DNA from: Trachelipus rathkii
Taxonomy: Eukaryota; Arthropoda; Malacostraca; Isopoda; Trachelipodidae
Reading direction: 5' to 3'
DNA length: 64,000 nt
Assembly (NCBI GenBank): GCA_015478945.1
Contig: JABUQX010004462.1
Location: 1 to 64,000 of the forward strand
The translations under genes were made by a program, and so were the position numbers. A model generated the notes under the pieces. The model ran no database searches. It was given only the letters and a program-made list of their open reading frames with translations, and was not told where the DNA came from. Position 1 is the stretch's first letter. Each line of letters opens with the position of its first letter. Of the stretch, positions 11,641-24,285 are shown in pieces.

Positions 11641-12153
11641 ATGAAAGAAATAACTGTATTTACCAAAACCTTAAAAAACTCCCCAGCTTCTGGCCCGGAC
11701 AACATCTCTAACCTTCATATAAAACACTTTGGACCTGCTGCTATATCATTCATTATAAATATCTTCAACAAATCCTGGTATTTTAACTATATCCCTCCAT
11801 ATTGGAAAAGAGCAATTTTCATACCCAAATTAAAACTCAGAAAAGATTCCAACCTCCCTTCTTTATACCGACCCATATCCTTCCTCTCGTCCTTGTGCAA
11901 ACTAATGGAGAGGATCATACTCACCAAAATCCAACCCAATTTTCACAACTCAAATCACCTACATGGCTTTAAAAAATCTCATTCTACCTCAACATCCTTA
12001 ACAAATATCACACAGAGCATCGTAAACGGGTTAAACAGAACACCATCCCACAGAACAATACTTCTTGCCATTGACATTAGTAAAGCCGTTGATACGGTAC
12101 CTAGACACATACTCATTCAAAAAATTCTAGATTCACCCTTCCAGAACAATTAA
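11641..12153 (+). pseudogene. LINE reverse transcriptase, first open segment
   Basis: A 170-codon open stretch with the N-terminal half of a non-LTR reverse transcriptase. Residues 18-23 are GPDNIS, residues about 56-63 are WKRAIFIP, residues about 81-85 are RPISF, and residues about 109-115 give the HGF-K-S-HST box. Residues about 141-154 carry the first catalytic Asp in AIDISKAVDTV, where Val replaces the usual Phe. The ATG is an internal methionine, since related sequence extends upstream. The frame is lost near 12141-12153, where the continuation LKKIKWLFNFISGRIAQV is in another frame. Confidence 0.88.
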
Positions 12154-12443
12154 AAAAAATAAAATGGCTATTTAATTTTATATCTGGACGCATTGCTCAA
12201 GTGTCCAGCAAACATCAAATTTCTAAAACTGTAAAGCCAAGAAATAGAGTCCTCCCAGGGAGTCATCCTATCTCCATGTTTAGCCTCTTTACAGATTATA
12301 TCCCTACCCTTCAAACTCAAGATTCAAAACTAAAACCCTACACAGATGACATAACCATCACCATATCAGACCACCTCAGTACCCACAGCCACAAATCTCT
12401 CTCAGATTTACCTAAATCAATTAGAAGCTTGGTTATCTTCTGA
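12141..12443 (+). pseudogene. LINE reverse transcriptase, second open segment with YTDD motif
   Basis: Continues the reverse transcriptase after a frameshift: FISGRIAQVSSKHQISKTVK, then a damaged motif B (RVLPGSHPIS instead of the usual G-x-P-Q-G-S), then FSLFTDYIP and the catalytic box PYTDDITIT, equivalent to YADD. The frame breaks again near 12412-12420. The expected LEAWLSS-K-MS sequence follows in a different phase up to about 12530. Confidence 0.85.
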
Positions 12444-13091
12444 CAAAATGTCGGTCTCTACCGAGAAATCATCTATAACCTTGATCACCACAGACAGACA
12501 CTGGTCAATAATCCCCCCACTCACAAGTAACCCTTAATAACTCCATCATCCCCTAAACACCGAAAATACTCGGAATAACTTTTGACACCCACTTTACCTT
12601 TACACCTCACATTCAAAACATCCTAAGTACAGTAAACAAAAAATTAAATGTCCTACGAACTACCTCAACAAAGCTTCAGCAACAAAACAACCAAACTGTC
12701 AACTACATTCCAACAATTCTCAAGAATTACAATCAGTTATAGATCAACAGTCTGGTATCCTCTAACCTCATCTACTAAGAATTAAATAAAAATACAAAAT
12801 ACTGCCCTACGAACAATCACAGGTTGTCTAAAAACTACCTCTCTCCAACACATGCATGAAGAAAAAAATTTCTCCCCATTCAGAATCATCTAGATATAAT
12901 GCCATAACTACCAACAAGAACGCACTATACATCGTTTAAGATCCCCTCCTCCCTCTTCCGCAGCACGCTACTACAGCGAACCTTTCAAAACCATCTCCCC
13001 TCCCCAAACAACACATCTATCAAAACATTCATACACACTTTACTTCCACAACCGCCCCCCCCCCCGAAATATCTTCAACTCAAAGCACACT

Positions 13092-13357
13092 CCCACAATT
13101 AAGATCCAGGTATCACACGTATCTCCAGGAATACAAACATAGGTTTCGACCTCAAGACACTTCCTCCCCACACTGTTTTAGATGCTTATTAGAAGCTGAA
13201 ACAGTTGAACACATCCTGCTGAGATGACTCCTACTAGCTCCATATAGAATACTCAATTAAATCTTCACCCTAAGAGGCCTGTGGCTCGACCCAGTGGAGG
13301 TGGCCAGGTTTCTGGAAATGACATGGACCCCCCAAATAAGTGGAGCCCATGGGCAAT
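13092..13357 (+). pseudogene. LINE ORF2 C-terminal zinc-knuckle segment
   Basis: Translating from about 13110 gives RYHTYLQEYKHRFRPQ, then a Cys-x2-Cys pair (CFRC), then EAETVEHILLR. In this family a final Cys normally follows, but a TGA stop stands in its place. A second in-frame stop occurs 11 codons later, after LLLAPYRILN. The segment then continues FTLRGLWLDPVEVARFLEMT to the 3' A-rich tail. This knuckle is typical of jockey/R1/I-group ORF2 ends. Confidence 0.75.
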
Positions 13358-13385
13358 AAATAAATAAATATAAATAACTAAAAGA

Positions 13386-13940
13386 AAAAATAATAATAAT
13401 AATAATCTGGGTTATGGGGTTTGTATATTTAGGTACTTGACACTACTGCTGTTGAATCTGATTTTTTCACAATGAAAATGTAAATTTTTTATTATGTTTT
13501 ATTAAACTATAAACTATCACAAGTTCTTTCTTCAAAAAATCAGAAAATATCAAAATGTAAATTATGATATATATATGTGGCTCACTTCACGAGGCACTTA
13601 CAAAAAGAGAGAACATACTGTTGATCTTTAATGCAAGAGGTAAGTCATGAAAACCAATATTCTGCCTGATTATACAAAAAGAGTTATATTAATCTGTCAA
13701 GTAGTCTAAGTAGTTCCTGTCAAGTAGTCTAAGTAGTTCCTGCCCAATTTTTATTATCTGTTTAGTTTGAAACTGCGTTTTTTATCAAGATTCATATCAT
13801 TACAAATCAACACATGGCCATTTTTATTCAACAACTAGCTACCACTCATGAAGCAAGGACTTTTTCCCAAGTTCACTTTCCAAATACGCACGAAACAAAT
13901 CAGGTTCGCTGAGTAACCCAAACACACAAAGAAAATCAGA
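13386..13940. other. Spacer after the LINE with a 23-bp perfect tandem duplication
   Basis: AT-rich unique sequence. Two identical 23-base units, each beginning TGTCAAGTAGTCTAAGTAG, lie back to back at 13695-13717 and 13718-13740. No gene is seen. Confidence 0.8.
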
Positions 13941-14077
13941 ATATCTTTTTGCATAATATTTTCCCCTTTTTATTCTAATAGGAATGATTACAATCTGGTT
14001 ACATTCATAAATATGAATGTAACAAGATTATAGTTATTCCCATCAGAAGGAAGGAAAATTATTATATGAAAAGATAT
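13941..14077. repeat. 137-bp fold-back palindrome (hairpin element)
   Basis: A long imperfect inverted repeat has arms at about 13941-14008 and 14013-14077 around a 4-base centre (AAAT). The inner 17 bases, ending GTTACATTCAT, pair with one mismatch. The outer arms pair with scattered mismatches and small gaps, including ATATCTTTT, TTTTCC and GGAAT blocks. It could be a foldback MITE or a hairpin-RNA precursor; no target-site duplication could be confirmed by eye. Confidence 0.75.
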
Positions 14078-14561
14078 GAATTATTATTATTATTATTACA
14101 TATTTTAAGAGTGACAATAACAAAAAATTTACCTATTTGCAGCATTTCTTCTACACAACTATGTCTAGTAAATAAATAAACACGACAGTATGAAAATAAG
14201 TTGGGCTTTTTGAACCCATCTGTTTTCTAATTTTTCTTAACACAAACATTCTCGAATGCCCAACAAAGTAGTAACTTGCATGTGGCAAAATGAGTCGGAA
14301 TGTATAAACATTAAAACTAAAATTCTGACTCCTTTTTCGGAGGTATACTGTAGGATAAATGATAATAATTAAAGATAAGAAAATAAACCTAAACAATATT
14401 AAAGGTTGAGATCTCGAGCTAGAAAAATAAATTATAATAATGCGTAAATGTTAAAGTTAATAAATTAAAGCGACAAAAGTAAGAGACAAGATCTCTCCGC
14501 TCTCTTATGAAAGCTACGCTTAATAGGATACAATGCCAGTAGGATACTGGACATATATCTT
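14078..14561. other. AT-rich spacer before the satellite
   Basis: A short ATT run near 14080-14098, then unique AT-rich sequence. No coding sequence is recognised; an 81-codon frame on the minus strand at 14151-14396 looks like chance. Confidence 0.5.
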
Positions 14562-16144
14562 ACAGGATTTTAAAACATACGGGAGAATTTCCATTAAGAA
14601 AACTAATAAAATATAAAGGCTAATTTTTCTCTACGAACTAATTATGAATTTCTTACGCTAATTTAAAAAAAAAGGAAAACCTCACGTAAATTTTTACTGG
14701 TTCATTCGAAAATAAGAAAGTTTTTTACTTTAAAAAAATCACTTTTCCACGACATAAGAAAAACTTACCGTATACATTTGTCTGTTAATTTGAGTGTAGG
14801 TGTTTGGTTTTTGTTTAAAAAAGAAGAAACGAATCTTACGGATTTTTAAAAAACAAACCCTACGTGAGAATTTTCATTTTAAGGAAAACGAAAAAACTTA
14901 CCGTAATATTTTTATTTCGATGCTATATAGATTTTCTACGCCTAAAAAAAGGAAAACCCACGCTAAAAAATACAGTCATTCGAACGAAGTTTTACTCAAA
15001 AAAAATCACTTTTTCCACGACATAAAGGAAAAAAACTTACGTAACATTGGTGTTAATTTGAGTGTAGCTTGTGGTTTTTGTTAAAAAGGAAAAAAAGAAA
15101 CGAATCTTACAGATTTAAAAAAAAACCCTACGTGAGAATTTCCATTAAGAAAACGAAAAACTTACTTAATATTTCTCTTCGAGTCTAATATGAATTTTCT
15201 TTAACGCTTAAAAAAGAAAAAACCTCACGTCTTTAAAATTTTTTTTACTGGTTCCAGCACAATTTTTTACCAAAGAAATCACTTTCACGACATAAGGAAA
15301 AAAAACTTACGTGATATTTGTGTTTATTTGAGTGTAGCGTGTGGTTTTTTGTTAAAAAAGAAACGAAAATTCGTATTTTAAAACAAAAACCCTATTTTCA
15401 GAATTTCCATTAAGAAAACGAAAAAACTTACGTAATAGTACGAGCTAATATGGATTTCTTACAGCTAAAAAGGAAAAACCATCACGTTAAAATTTTACTT
15501 AGCCTCTTTCGAACTCGATAAAGTTTTAACCTAAAAAAATTACTTTTTCCAAGACATAAGGAAAAAAAACTTACGTGATATTTGTGTAAGGTAGGCGTGT
15601 TTTTAAAAAAGAAACGAATCTTTACGATTGAAAACAAATCCTACTGAGACTTTTCCACTTAGGGAAAACGAAAAACTTTACGTAATATTTTTTTATTCGA
15701 GCTAATATGGATTTTCTTACCCTAAAAAAGGAAAACCTCAGTAAAAATTTTACTGGTTCTTTCGAACGTAAAGTTTACCTAAAAAAATCAACTTTTTCCA
15801 AGAACATAGAAAAAATTACGTAAACATTTTGTGTAATGAGTTTTAAGCGTGTGGTTTTTTTTTAAAAATAGAAAACGAATTATCGGTTTTTTAAACAAAC
15901 CCTACGTAAGGAATTTCCATTAAGAAACGAAAAACTTACGTAATATTTTTTATTCGAGCTATAGGGATTTTCTTACGCTAAAAAAGGGAGAAAACCTCAC
16001 TTAAAAATTTTACTGGTTCATTCGAAACTTTAAAGTTTTACTTAAAAAAAATCAATTTTTCCCACGACATAAGGAAAAAAACTTACGTAAAAACATTCTG
16101 TTGTTAATTGAGGGTAAGCGTGTGGTTTTCTTAAAAAGAAAACG

Positions 16145-17365
16145 TAACTCTAATCCGCGTTACTTTTTAAATAATCACTAACCCTACTTCCTGCAGTATA
16201 AAAATTCCTCCCACTTAATAATGTGATACACGATCAATCTAGCAAAAACTCACGTCAACATACTATTTTCTATTCCACAGTACAGTATCTCGCAGACTAA
16301 GTAGAGTATAATTATATATCTGGTTTGATGAATCATACAAGGCATATATAACCTCTCAGCTCGTTTAAATTTTATCTGGTCTATTCTGAACTGATTATAA
16401 AGCTGATAATATTACTAACTAATAACGATATCACTCTCTCACATCATCTCGAATATATATCATCTATATCTGGCCACTCTCCGCTCCAGATATTTCAAGT
16501 GAATGTTTACTGTTTGACCTGGTTTCATCTCCAAACAAATCAAATTCATCAAGAAATAGTGAAAACAGTTTACAAAACTACATTCCTCAGATGTCATCTA
16601 TTCATTACGGAGAACCCTTAACCTCCTATTGTCCTGAGTACAATTTCCCCATTGTAACCACTACGAGAATACAACTGTATAAACCACTAGCGGGTGCAAC
16701 TCATTCTTTCAGTATGCTCAGAGCTACTCATGTCTTATACTGCTCCCGGTCAGCGCTCCTACACACATAAAGATGCGCGAAAAATCTCACTTCCATAACA
16801 AACCCGTCTTCTAGTTTACACTTTGCACGTTTCTATTCTGATCCACGTTTAACTCATGTATTTGTATATATACACAATTACACATAGAATCCCTATGTGG
16901 TGCTGACTATAACAAATCACATACGCGCAATATGACACTACGCCTCACGCGTCCTCATGCACGGTTGCCGCTCGGTGATACACCATTAGATCGGTGTTTA
17001 AATTTGACCAGGCTCGTTGAGACAGCTTTACCAGCCAAGCGCTGCGGGTTAGCTTTTGTGCACTCTGGTTCAAAGAGAACAGGAAAAGATAACTCCTAAG
17101 TGCTATCTGGATTTCAATCGAATAGCACAACAGACACATAACCCGCCTCTACGGAGTTTATGCCCAACCGCGGAGAATTCCTACCAGGTTCTTAAGAATC
17201 GACCATACCACGCACTACAGCCAATACTTAAGCGTCAACCATATCTGTTTTATCACGTGATCTACTAGTGAATCTCGGCCAAAGAATACAGCCAATCTGC
17301 GCCTAAGTACCGTCAACCGTCGCTAACTATGTAATCCACTGTTCTTCTTTACCGTCGTCAAATAA
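16145..17365. other. Non-satellite interruption inside the array
   Basis: The repeat stops within a monomer near the GAAACG landmark (about consensus position 55-60). It resumes at about consensus position 164 (AAGGAAACCCTCACG). The 1.2 kb between is less AT-rich and shows no satellite similarity, no terminal repeats and no recognisable coding domain. Frames of 64-70 codons at 16945-17139 (-) and 17056-17268 (+) overlap on opposite strands and look like chance. It is either an insertion with deletion of part of a monomer, or badly assembled sequence. Confidence 0.65.
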
Positions 17366-18159
17366 AATAAGGAAACCCTCACGCTAAAAGCTTGTACGCG
17401 CTTTCATCTGAATACCGTAAAGTTATTACTTAAAAAAATCCCCACTTTTTCCACGACATAAAGGAAAAACACTTACGTACATTTGTGTTAATTGATGTAG
17501 CGTTGTGGGTAAGAAACGACAATCTACGGATTTTAAAACACAACCTACGTGAGAATTTTCATTAAGGAAAACGAAAAAACTTACGTAATATTTCTTTTCG
17601 ATCTAATGAGATTTTCTTACGCTAAAAAAAGGAAAACCTCACGTAAAAATTTTACAGTTTCATTCGAACGTAAAGTTTTACCTAAAAAAAAATCACTTTT
17701 TCCACGACATAAGGAAAAAAACTTACGTAACATTTGTGTTACATTGAGTGTAGCGTGTGGGTTTTTTGTTAAAAAGGAAACGAATCTTACAGATTTTCTA
17801 AAAAAAAAACCCTACGTGAGAATTTCCATTAAGAAAAACGAAAAAACTTACTTAATATTTCTCTTTCGAGGCTTTAATAATTGAATTTTATCTTACGCTT
17901 AAACTTAAAGCAAAAAGGGAGTGTGCGTAGCACAACCAGCCCGCTCCTCACCTGCCTCAATTAAACTTTTACTGGTCATTCGACGTAAAAGTTTTTACCT
18001 AAGAAATCACTTTTTCCACGAACACTAAGGATAATAAAAATGACTTAGTAACCTTTGTGTTATTTGAGTGTTAGCTGTGTGGTGTTTTTTTTGGTTAAAA
18101 AAGAAACGAATCTTACTCTGGACTTTTTTTAAAACAACAACGCTACGTCCTATCGTAGA

Positions 18160-18345
18160 ATTTCCAAAGAGGAAAAAAACCTGAATACGAAGAAATAACT
18201 ACTCGTACATATTATCTTATCTATCTTCCTGCGCTGAAGGCCTCAATATCGGACGTCCTTCTTCTCACTCTGGCGTCTCATTATAAAGTTACCCAAGCCG
18301 ATTCACAACCGTTCATCTAGATATTATTTACCTAGTCTCTGAACG
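18160..18345. other. Degenerate patch within the satellite
   Basis: About 180 bases with higher GC and no clear alignment to the monomer, flanked by ordinary copies. It resembles the larger interruption at 16.1-17.4 kb in composition. Confidence 0.5.
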
Positions 18346-21300
18346 TTAAAAGTTTTACCTAAAAAAATTACTTTTCCCAAGACATAAGGAAAAACTTACG
18401 TAACATTTGGGTTAATTGAGTGTAGCGTATAGCATATCACAAATCCTCTTAACGGATTTTTAAAAAAACCCTACGTGAGATTTTCCATTAAGAAAACGAA
18501 AACTTACCGTTAATATTTTTATTCGAGCTAATTTAGGGGATAATTTCTTACGCTAATTAAAAAGGAAACCTCACGTAGAAATTTACTGTTCATTCGGAAA
18601 CGGTAAATTACTAAAAAAATCACTTTTCCACGGACATAAGGAAAAGAACTTACCGTAACATTTGGTGTTAATTTGAGGTTTACGCGTTGTACTTTTTTTG
18701 TTAAAAAAGAAACGAATCTTTCGGATTTTAAAACAAAACCCTACGTGAGAAATTCCATTAAGAAAACGAAAAAACTTACGTAATATTTTTTATACGACCT
18801 AATATGGATTTTCTTACGCCTAAAATAAGGAAAACCTCACTTAAAATTTTTCTGGTTCATTTCGAACGTAAAGTTTTTACTTAAAAAAAATTCACTTTTT
18901 TCCACGACATAAGGAAAAAAAACTTACGTGATATTTGTTTTAATTGAGGGTAGCGTGTAGTTTTTGTTAAAAAAAAGAAACGAATCTACGGATTTTAAAA
19001 ACAAACCCTACGTGGAGAATTCTCCCATTAAGAAAAACGAAAAAAACTTAACGTATATATTTTTTATACGGGACCTTAAATATTGGATTTTTCTTACGCG
19101 CTAAAAAAAGGAAAACTCACGTTAAAAAATTTTTACTGGTTCATCGAATGTAAAAAGGTTTTACCCTTAAAAAAATCACTTTTTCCACCGACATAAGGAA
19201 AAAAACTTACGTAACATTGTGGTTTTAATTGAGTTTGATATAAAGTGCTTTTTTTGTTAAAAATGAAAACGAACTTACGGATTTTAAAACAAAACCTACG
19301 TGAAAAATTTCCATTAAGAAAAACGAAAAACTTAAGTTAATATTTTTAATTTCGAGGCTAATTCAGAATTTTCTTACGCTAATTATAAAAGGAAAACCTC
19401 ACGTACTAAGAATTTACAGTTTCATTTCGAACGTTAAAGTTTTACTAAAAAAAATCACTTTTGTCCACAGACATTAAGATAAAAAAAACTTACGTTAACA
19501 TTTGTGTAATGCAGTGTTAGCGTGTGGTTTTTTTGTTTAAAACAAGAACGAATTTACGGATTTTAAAGCAAACCCTACGTTTGGAGAATTTCCATCTTAA
19601 GAAAACGATAAAACTTACGTGAATACTTCCTCTTCGAGCCTTAATTATGAATTTTCTTACGCTAAAAAAGGGAAAAACCCTCACGTAAAATTTTACTGTT
19701 TCATTCGATGTAAAATTTTACCTTAAAAAAATCACTTTTTCCACCAGACATAAGGAAAAAAAACTTACGTAACATTTGCATTAATTGAGTGAAACTCGCG
19801 GTTTTGTTAAAAAAGAAACGATTCTACGGATTTTAAAAACAAACCCTACGTGAGAATTGCCCCAATAAGAAAACGAAAAACTTAACGTAATATTTTTATT
19901 CGAGGATAATATGGATTTTCTTACTGCTATAAAAAGGAAAAACCTCACCGTAAAAATTTTACAGGTTTCATTCGAACGTAAAGTTTTACCTAAAAAAATC
20001 AAACTTTTTTCCGTTCAATTTGGAAAAAACTTACGTAACATTTGTGTTATTGAGTGTGTGGTGTTTTTTAAAAAAGAAACGAATCTACGGATTTTATAAC
20101 AAACCCTACGTGAGAATTTCCATAAGGAAAACGAAAAACTTACGTAATATTTTATTTCCGAGCTAATAGGGATCTTTCTTACAGCTAATAAAAAGGGAAA
20201 AACCTCAACCGTAAAATCTTACTGTGTTTTCATTCGAATGATAAAGTTTATACTTTAAAAAAAAAATCCACTTTTCCACGACATTAGGAAAAAAAACTTA
20301 CGTAACATTTGTGGTAATTGAGTGAGGCGTGTGGTTTTTGTTAAAAGAAACGATTCTTACGGGATTTTTACAACAAACCCTACGTTGAGAATTTTCCATT
20401 TTAAGAAACGAAAAGATTTACCAATATTTTATCGAGAGCTAAATATGGATTTTCTTACGCTAAAAAGGAAAACCTCGGTAAAACTTTTACTGGTTCATTC
20501 GAACGAAAAAAGTTTTACTTAAAAAAATTCACTTTTTTCCACGAGCATAAGGATAAACAAACCTTAGTAAATTTGTAGTAAACGGTTCAGTTGTATTTTT
20601 GTTAAAAAATTAAAACGAATCTTATCAAAATAAACCCTACGATAGAATTTCCTTTAAGAAAACGAAAAAACTACGTTAATTTTTTTATTCGAGCTAATAT
20701 AGATTTTCTTACGCTAAAAAAAGGATTACATCACGTTAAAATTTTACTGGTTCATTCGAAAGTAAAGTTTTACTTTAAAAAAAATCCACCTTTTTCCACG
20801 ACATTAAGGAAACAAAACTTACCGTAACATTGTGTTAATTTGAGATGTAGCGTTGTGGTTTTTGTTAAAAATGAAACGAATCTTACGGATTAAACAAGCC
20901 CTACGTGTGAATTTCCATTAAGAAAACGAAAAAAAACTTACTAAAAAAATCGAGCTATTATGGATTTTCTTACGCTAAAACAGGAAAACCTCACGTAAAA
21001 AATTTTACTGGTTAATTCGAACGTAAAGTTTTACCTAAAAAAATTCACTTTTTTTCCTAAAACATTAGGAAAAAACTTACGTAACATTTGTTTAATGAGT
21101 GTTGTAGCGTGTGGTTTTGTTAATAAAAAAAGAACGAATCTTACGGATTTTTAAAAAAAAAACCCTACGATAGAATATCTTTTTAAGGAAAACGAAAAAC
21201 TTTACGTAAATTTTTATTCGATGCTAATATGGATTTTTCTTTACGCTACTATAGAGTGAAACCTATTATGACTTTTTATGGGTGGGACGGGATGTTTTAA

Positions 21301-24249
21301 CTTTAAAAAAAAAAGCGTTAGGATCCATGGCATAAGGAAGAAACCCATGTAACATTTTATGGTTTCACTGGGGATAGCGTGTAGTTTGTTAAAAAAAGAG
21401 AAGAAACGAATCTTTACGGATTAAATAAACCTACGATAGAATTTCTTTTTAAGAAAACGAAAAACTTTACCGTAATATTTTATTTCGATCTAATAGAATT
21501 TTCTTACGCCTGAAAAAAGGGGGAAAACCTCACGTAAAAATTTACTGGTTTATTCGAACGTAAAGTGTGGTTTTTAAAAAAGTTTTTGCTACATTAAAAA
21601 AATTACTTTTTTCCACGAACATAAGAAAAAACTTACGTAAACATTTGTGTTAATTGAATTATTTCGTGTTTGGTTTGGTTTTTAAAAAAGAAACGAATCT
21701 TAGGATTTTTTAAAATAAACCATACGTTGAGAGAATTTCCATTAAGAAAACTAAAAACTTACGTAAATACTTTTATTTGAGCTAATATGGATTTTCTTCG
21801 CTAAAAAAGGAAAAACCTCACGTAAAATTTACTGGTTCAAAATTTCGAACGTTAAAGTTTTACTTAAAAGAGAAATCACTTTTTCCAAGACATAAGAAAA
21901 TACTTTCTAGCAAGTCGCTCAATTTGACTGTGCCTGCTTTTGTGTTGTTGAAAATAGAAACGAATTATTACGGATTTTAAAAACAAAACCCTACGTGAGG
22001 GAATTTCATTAAAAAACGAAAAAACTTACGTAATATTTTTATTCGAGCTAAAATGGATTTCTTACGCTTAAAAAGGAAAACCTCAGTAAAGTTTTACTGG
22101 TTCATTCGAACGTAAAGTCGTTTTACTTAGACAAAAAACACCGTTTTTTACCACGACATAAGGAAAAACTTACGTAACATTTGTGTGTTAATTGTGGGTA
22201 GGTGGTGAGTTTTTGTCTCTAAAAAAAGAAACGAAATTCTTACGGATTTTAAAATAAACCCTACGATAGCTTTATCGTTTTAAAGGAAAACGAAAAACAG
22301 CCTAACGTTTTATTCGATCTAATATGGATTTTCTTACGCTAAAACAGGAAAACCTCACGTAAAAATTTTTACTGTTCATTCGAACGCGTAAAGTTTTACC
22401 TTAAAAAAATCACTTTTTCCACGACATTAGGAAAAAAAAAACTTACGTAACGATTTGCTTGTTAATTGAGTGTTAGGCGTGTGGTTTTGTTTTAAAAAAG
22501 GGAACAGAATCATTTACGCGATTTTTAAAACAAACCCTACTGAGACTTTCCACTAGGAAAAAACGAAAAAAACTTACCGTAAATTTTATTCGATCTAATA
22601 TGGATTTTCTTACGCTAAAAAAGGAAAACCTCACGCAAAATTTTACTGGTGTTCATTCGAACGTAAGGTTTTACTTAAAAAAATCGCACTTTTTCCACGA
22701 CATAAGGAAAAAACTTAGGTAACATTTGTGTTAATTTGAGTTGTTTGCGTGTTTGGTTTTTTATTAAAAAAAAACGGAATCTACAGATTTTAAAACAAAA
22801 ACCCTACTGAGAATTTCCATTAAAGAAACGAAAACTTAACGTAATATTTTTATTCTGAGCTAATATGGATTTTCTTACTTTAAAAAAAGAAACCTCACGT
22901 AAATTTTTACTGGTTATTCTGAATGTAAAAGTTTTTACTTAAAAAAAAAAAATCATTTTTCCACGACATAAGGAAAAAACTTACGTAACAATTCATTTCC
23001 TTGCGAGTTCGTATCGTGAATGAATGATTGCCCTCAAAACGAATCTTACGAATTTTTTTTCGTGCCCTACGTTGAATTTCCATTTAAGAAAACGAGAAAA
23101 ACTTACGTAATATTTTTATTCGAGGTAATATGGATTTTCTTACGGCTTTAAAAAGGATAAACATCACGTAAAATTTTACTGGTCTTCTCTCGAACGTAAA
23201 GTTTTACTTTAAAAAAAATCATTCACGACAATAAGGAAAAACTTTTACGTAACATCCTTGTTCGTTAATGAGCTGTAGCGTGGGGTTTTGTTTTAAAAAA
23301 GAACGAAATTCCTACGGATTTTTTTTAAAACAAGCCCTACTGTGAACTTCCATTAAGAAAACGAAAAACTACCGTAACATTTTTATTCGAGCTAATATGG
23401 ATTTTTCTTACGCTAAAAAAGGAAAACCTCACGTAAAAATTTACAGGTTTCATTCGAACGTAAAGTTTTACCTAAAAAAATCAACCTTTTTTCCACGACA
23501 TAAGGAAAGAAACGTACTACGTAGCATTTGTGTTAATTGAGTGTTAGCGTGTGGTTTTTTGTAACACAAAAAGAAACGAATCTTTACGGAATTTTTCACA
23601 AATAACCTACGATTTTAGGATATTCCAACTTAAAGAAAAACAAAAAAACTCACTAACAGATAAATAATTAGCTAATTATGGATTTTTCTTACGCTTAAAA
23701 AAGGAAAACCCACCGTAAAATTTTCTGGTCATTCGAACGTAATAGATTTTACTTAAAAAAATTACTTTTTCCACGACATAAGGGAAAAAACTTACGTGAA
23801 ATTTGTGTTATTTAAAAAAACCAGTGGTTTTTGGTTTTTAAAAAAGAAGAACGGAAATCTTACGGATTTTAAAATAAACCATACGTGGAGAATTTCCATA
23901 AGAAACGAAATACTTATTAAAAATGAGCTTAATAGGATTTTTTTATGATTAAAAAAGGAAAACCTCACGCAAAATTTTTCTCTGGGTCATTCGAACGTAA
24001 AGTTTTTACTTAAAAAAAAAAATCACTTTTTTCCACGACATAAGGAAAACACTTACCGCATTTTGTGTTAATTGAGTGTAGAGATTGGGTTTTATTGTTT
24101 TAAAAAAAAGAAACGAATTATTTTACGGATTTTAAAAACAACCCTACTGAGGAATTCTCCATTAAAAAAAAACGGAAAAACTTACGTCAATATTTTTATT
24201 CGAGCTTAATATGGACTATTTCTTACGCTAAAAAGGAAAACCTTGCGTA

Positions 24250-24285
24250 AAGTGTGTGACTGTGTGTGAGTGTGTGTGTGTAAAA
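24250..24285 (+). repeat. (TG)n patch replacing part of one satellite monomer
   Basis: GTGTGTGACTGTGTGTGAGT and following TG units stand where the monomer should read TTTTACTGGTTCATTCGAAC. Flanking satellite sequence resumes at AAAAAAATC. Confidence 0.7.

Larger units (their letters stand above)
11503..13385 (+). mobile_element. 5'-truncated, frameshifted jockey/R1-like non-LTR retrotransposon
   Basis: This is the 3' two-thirds of a LINE ORF2. Reading across frames gives, in order: the SPASGPDNIS block, WKRAIFIPK and YRPISFL, HGFKKSHSTS, the motif A region LLAIDISKAVDTVPRH, a degenerate motif B, motif C as YTDD, then PKILGITFDTHFTF, ALRTITGCLKTTSLQH, and a C-terminal zinc knuckle with C-x2-C and H. 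At least three frameshifts and two late stops interrupt it. The 3' end is a short AATAAATAAATAAATA tail near 13357-13380, typical of target-primed insertion. The endonuclease domain is missing, and the 5' end abuts a CA/TA microsatellite. It cannot encode an active product as assembled. The exact clade would need a phylogeny. Confidence 0.9.
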
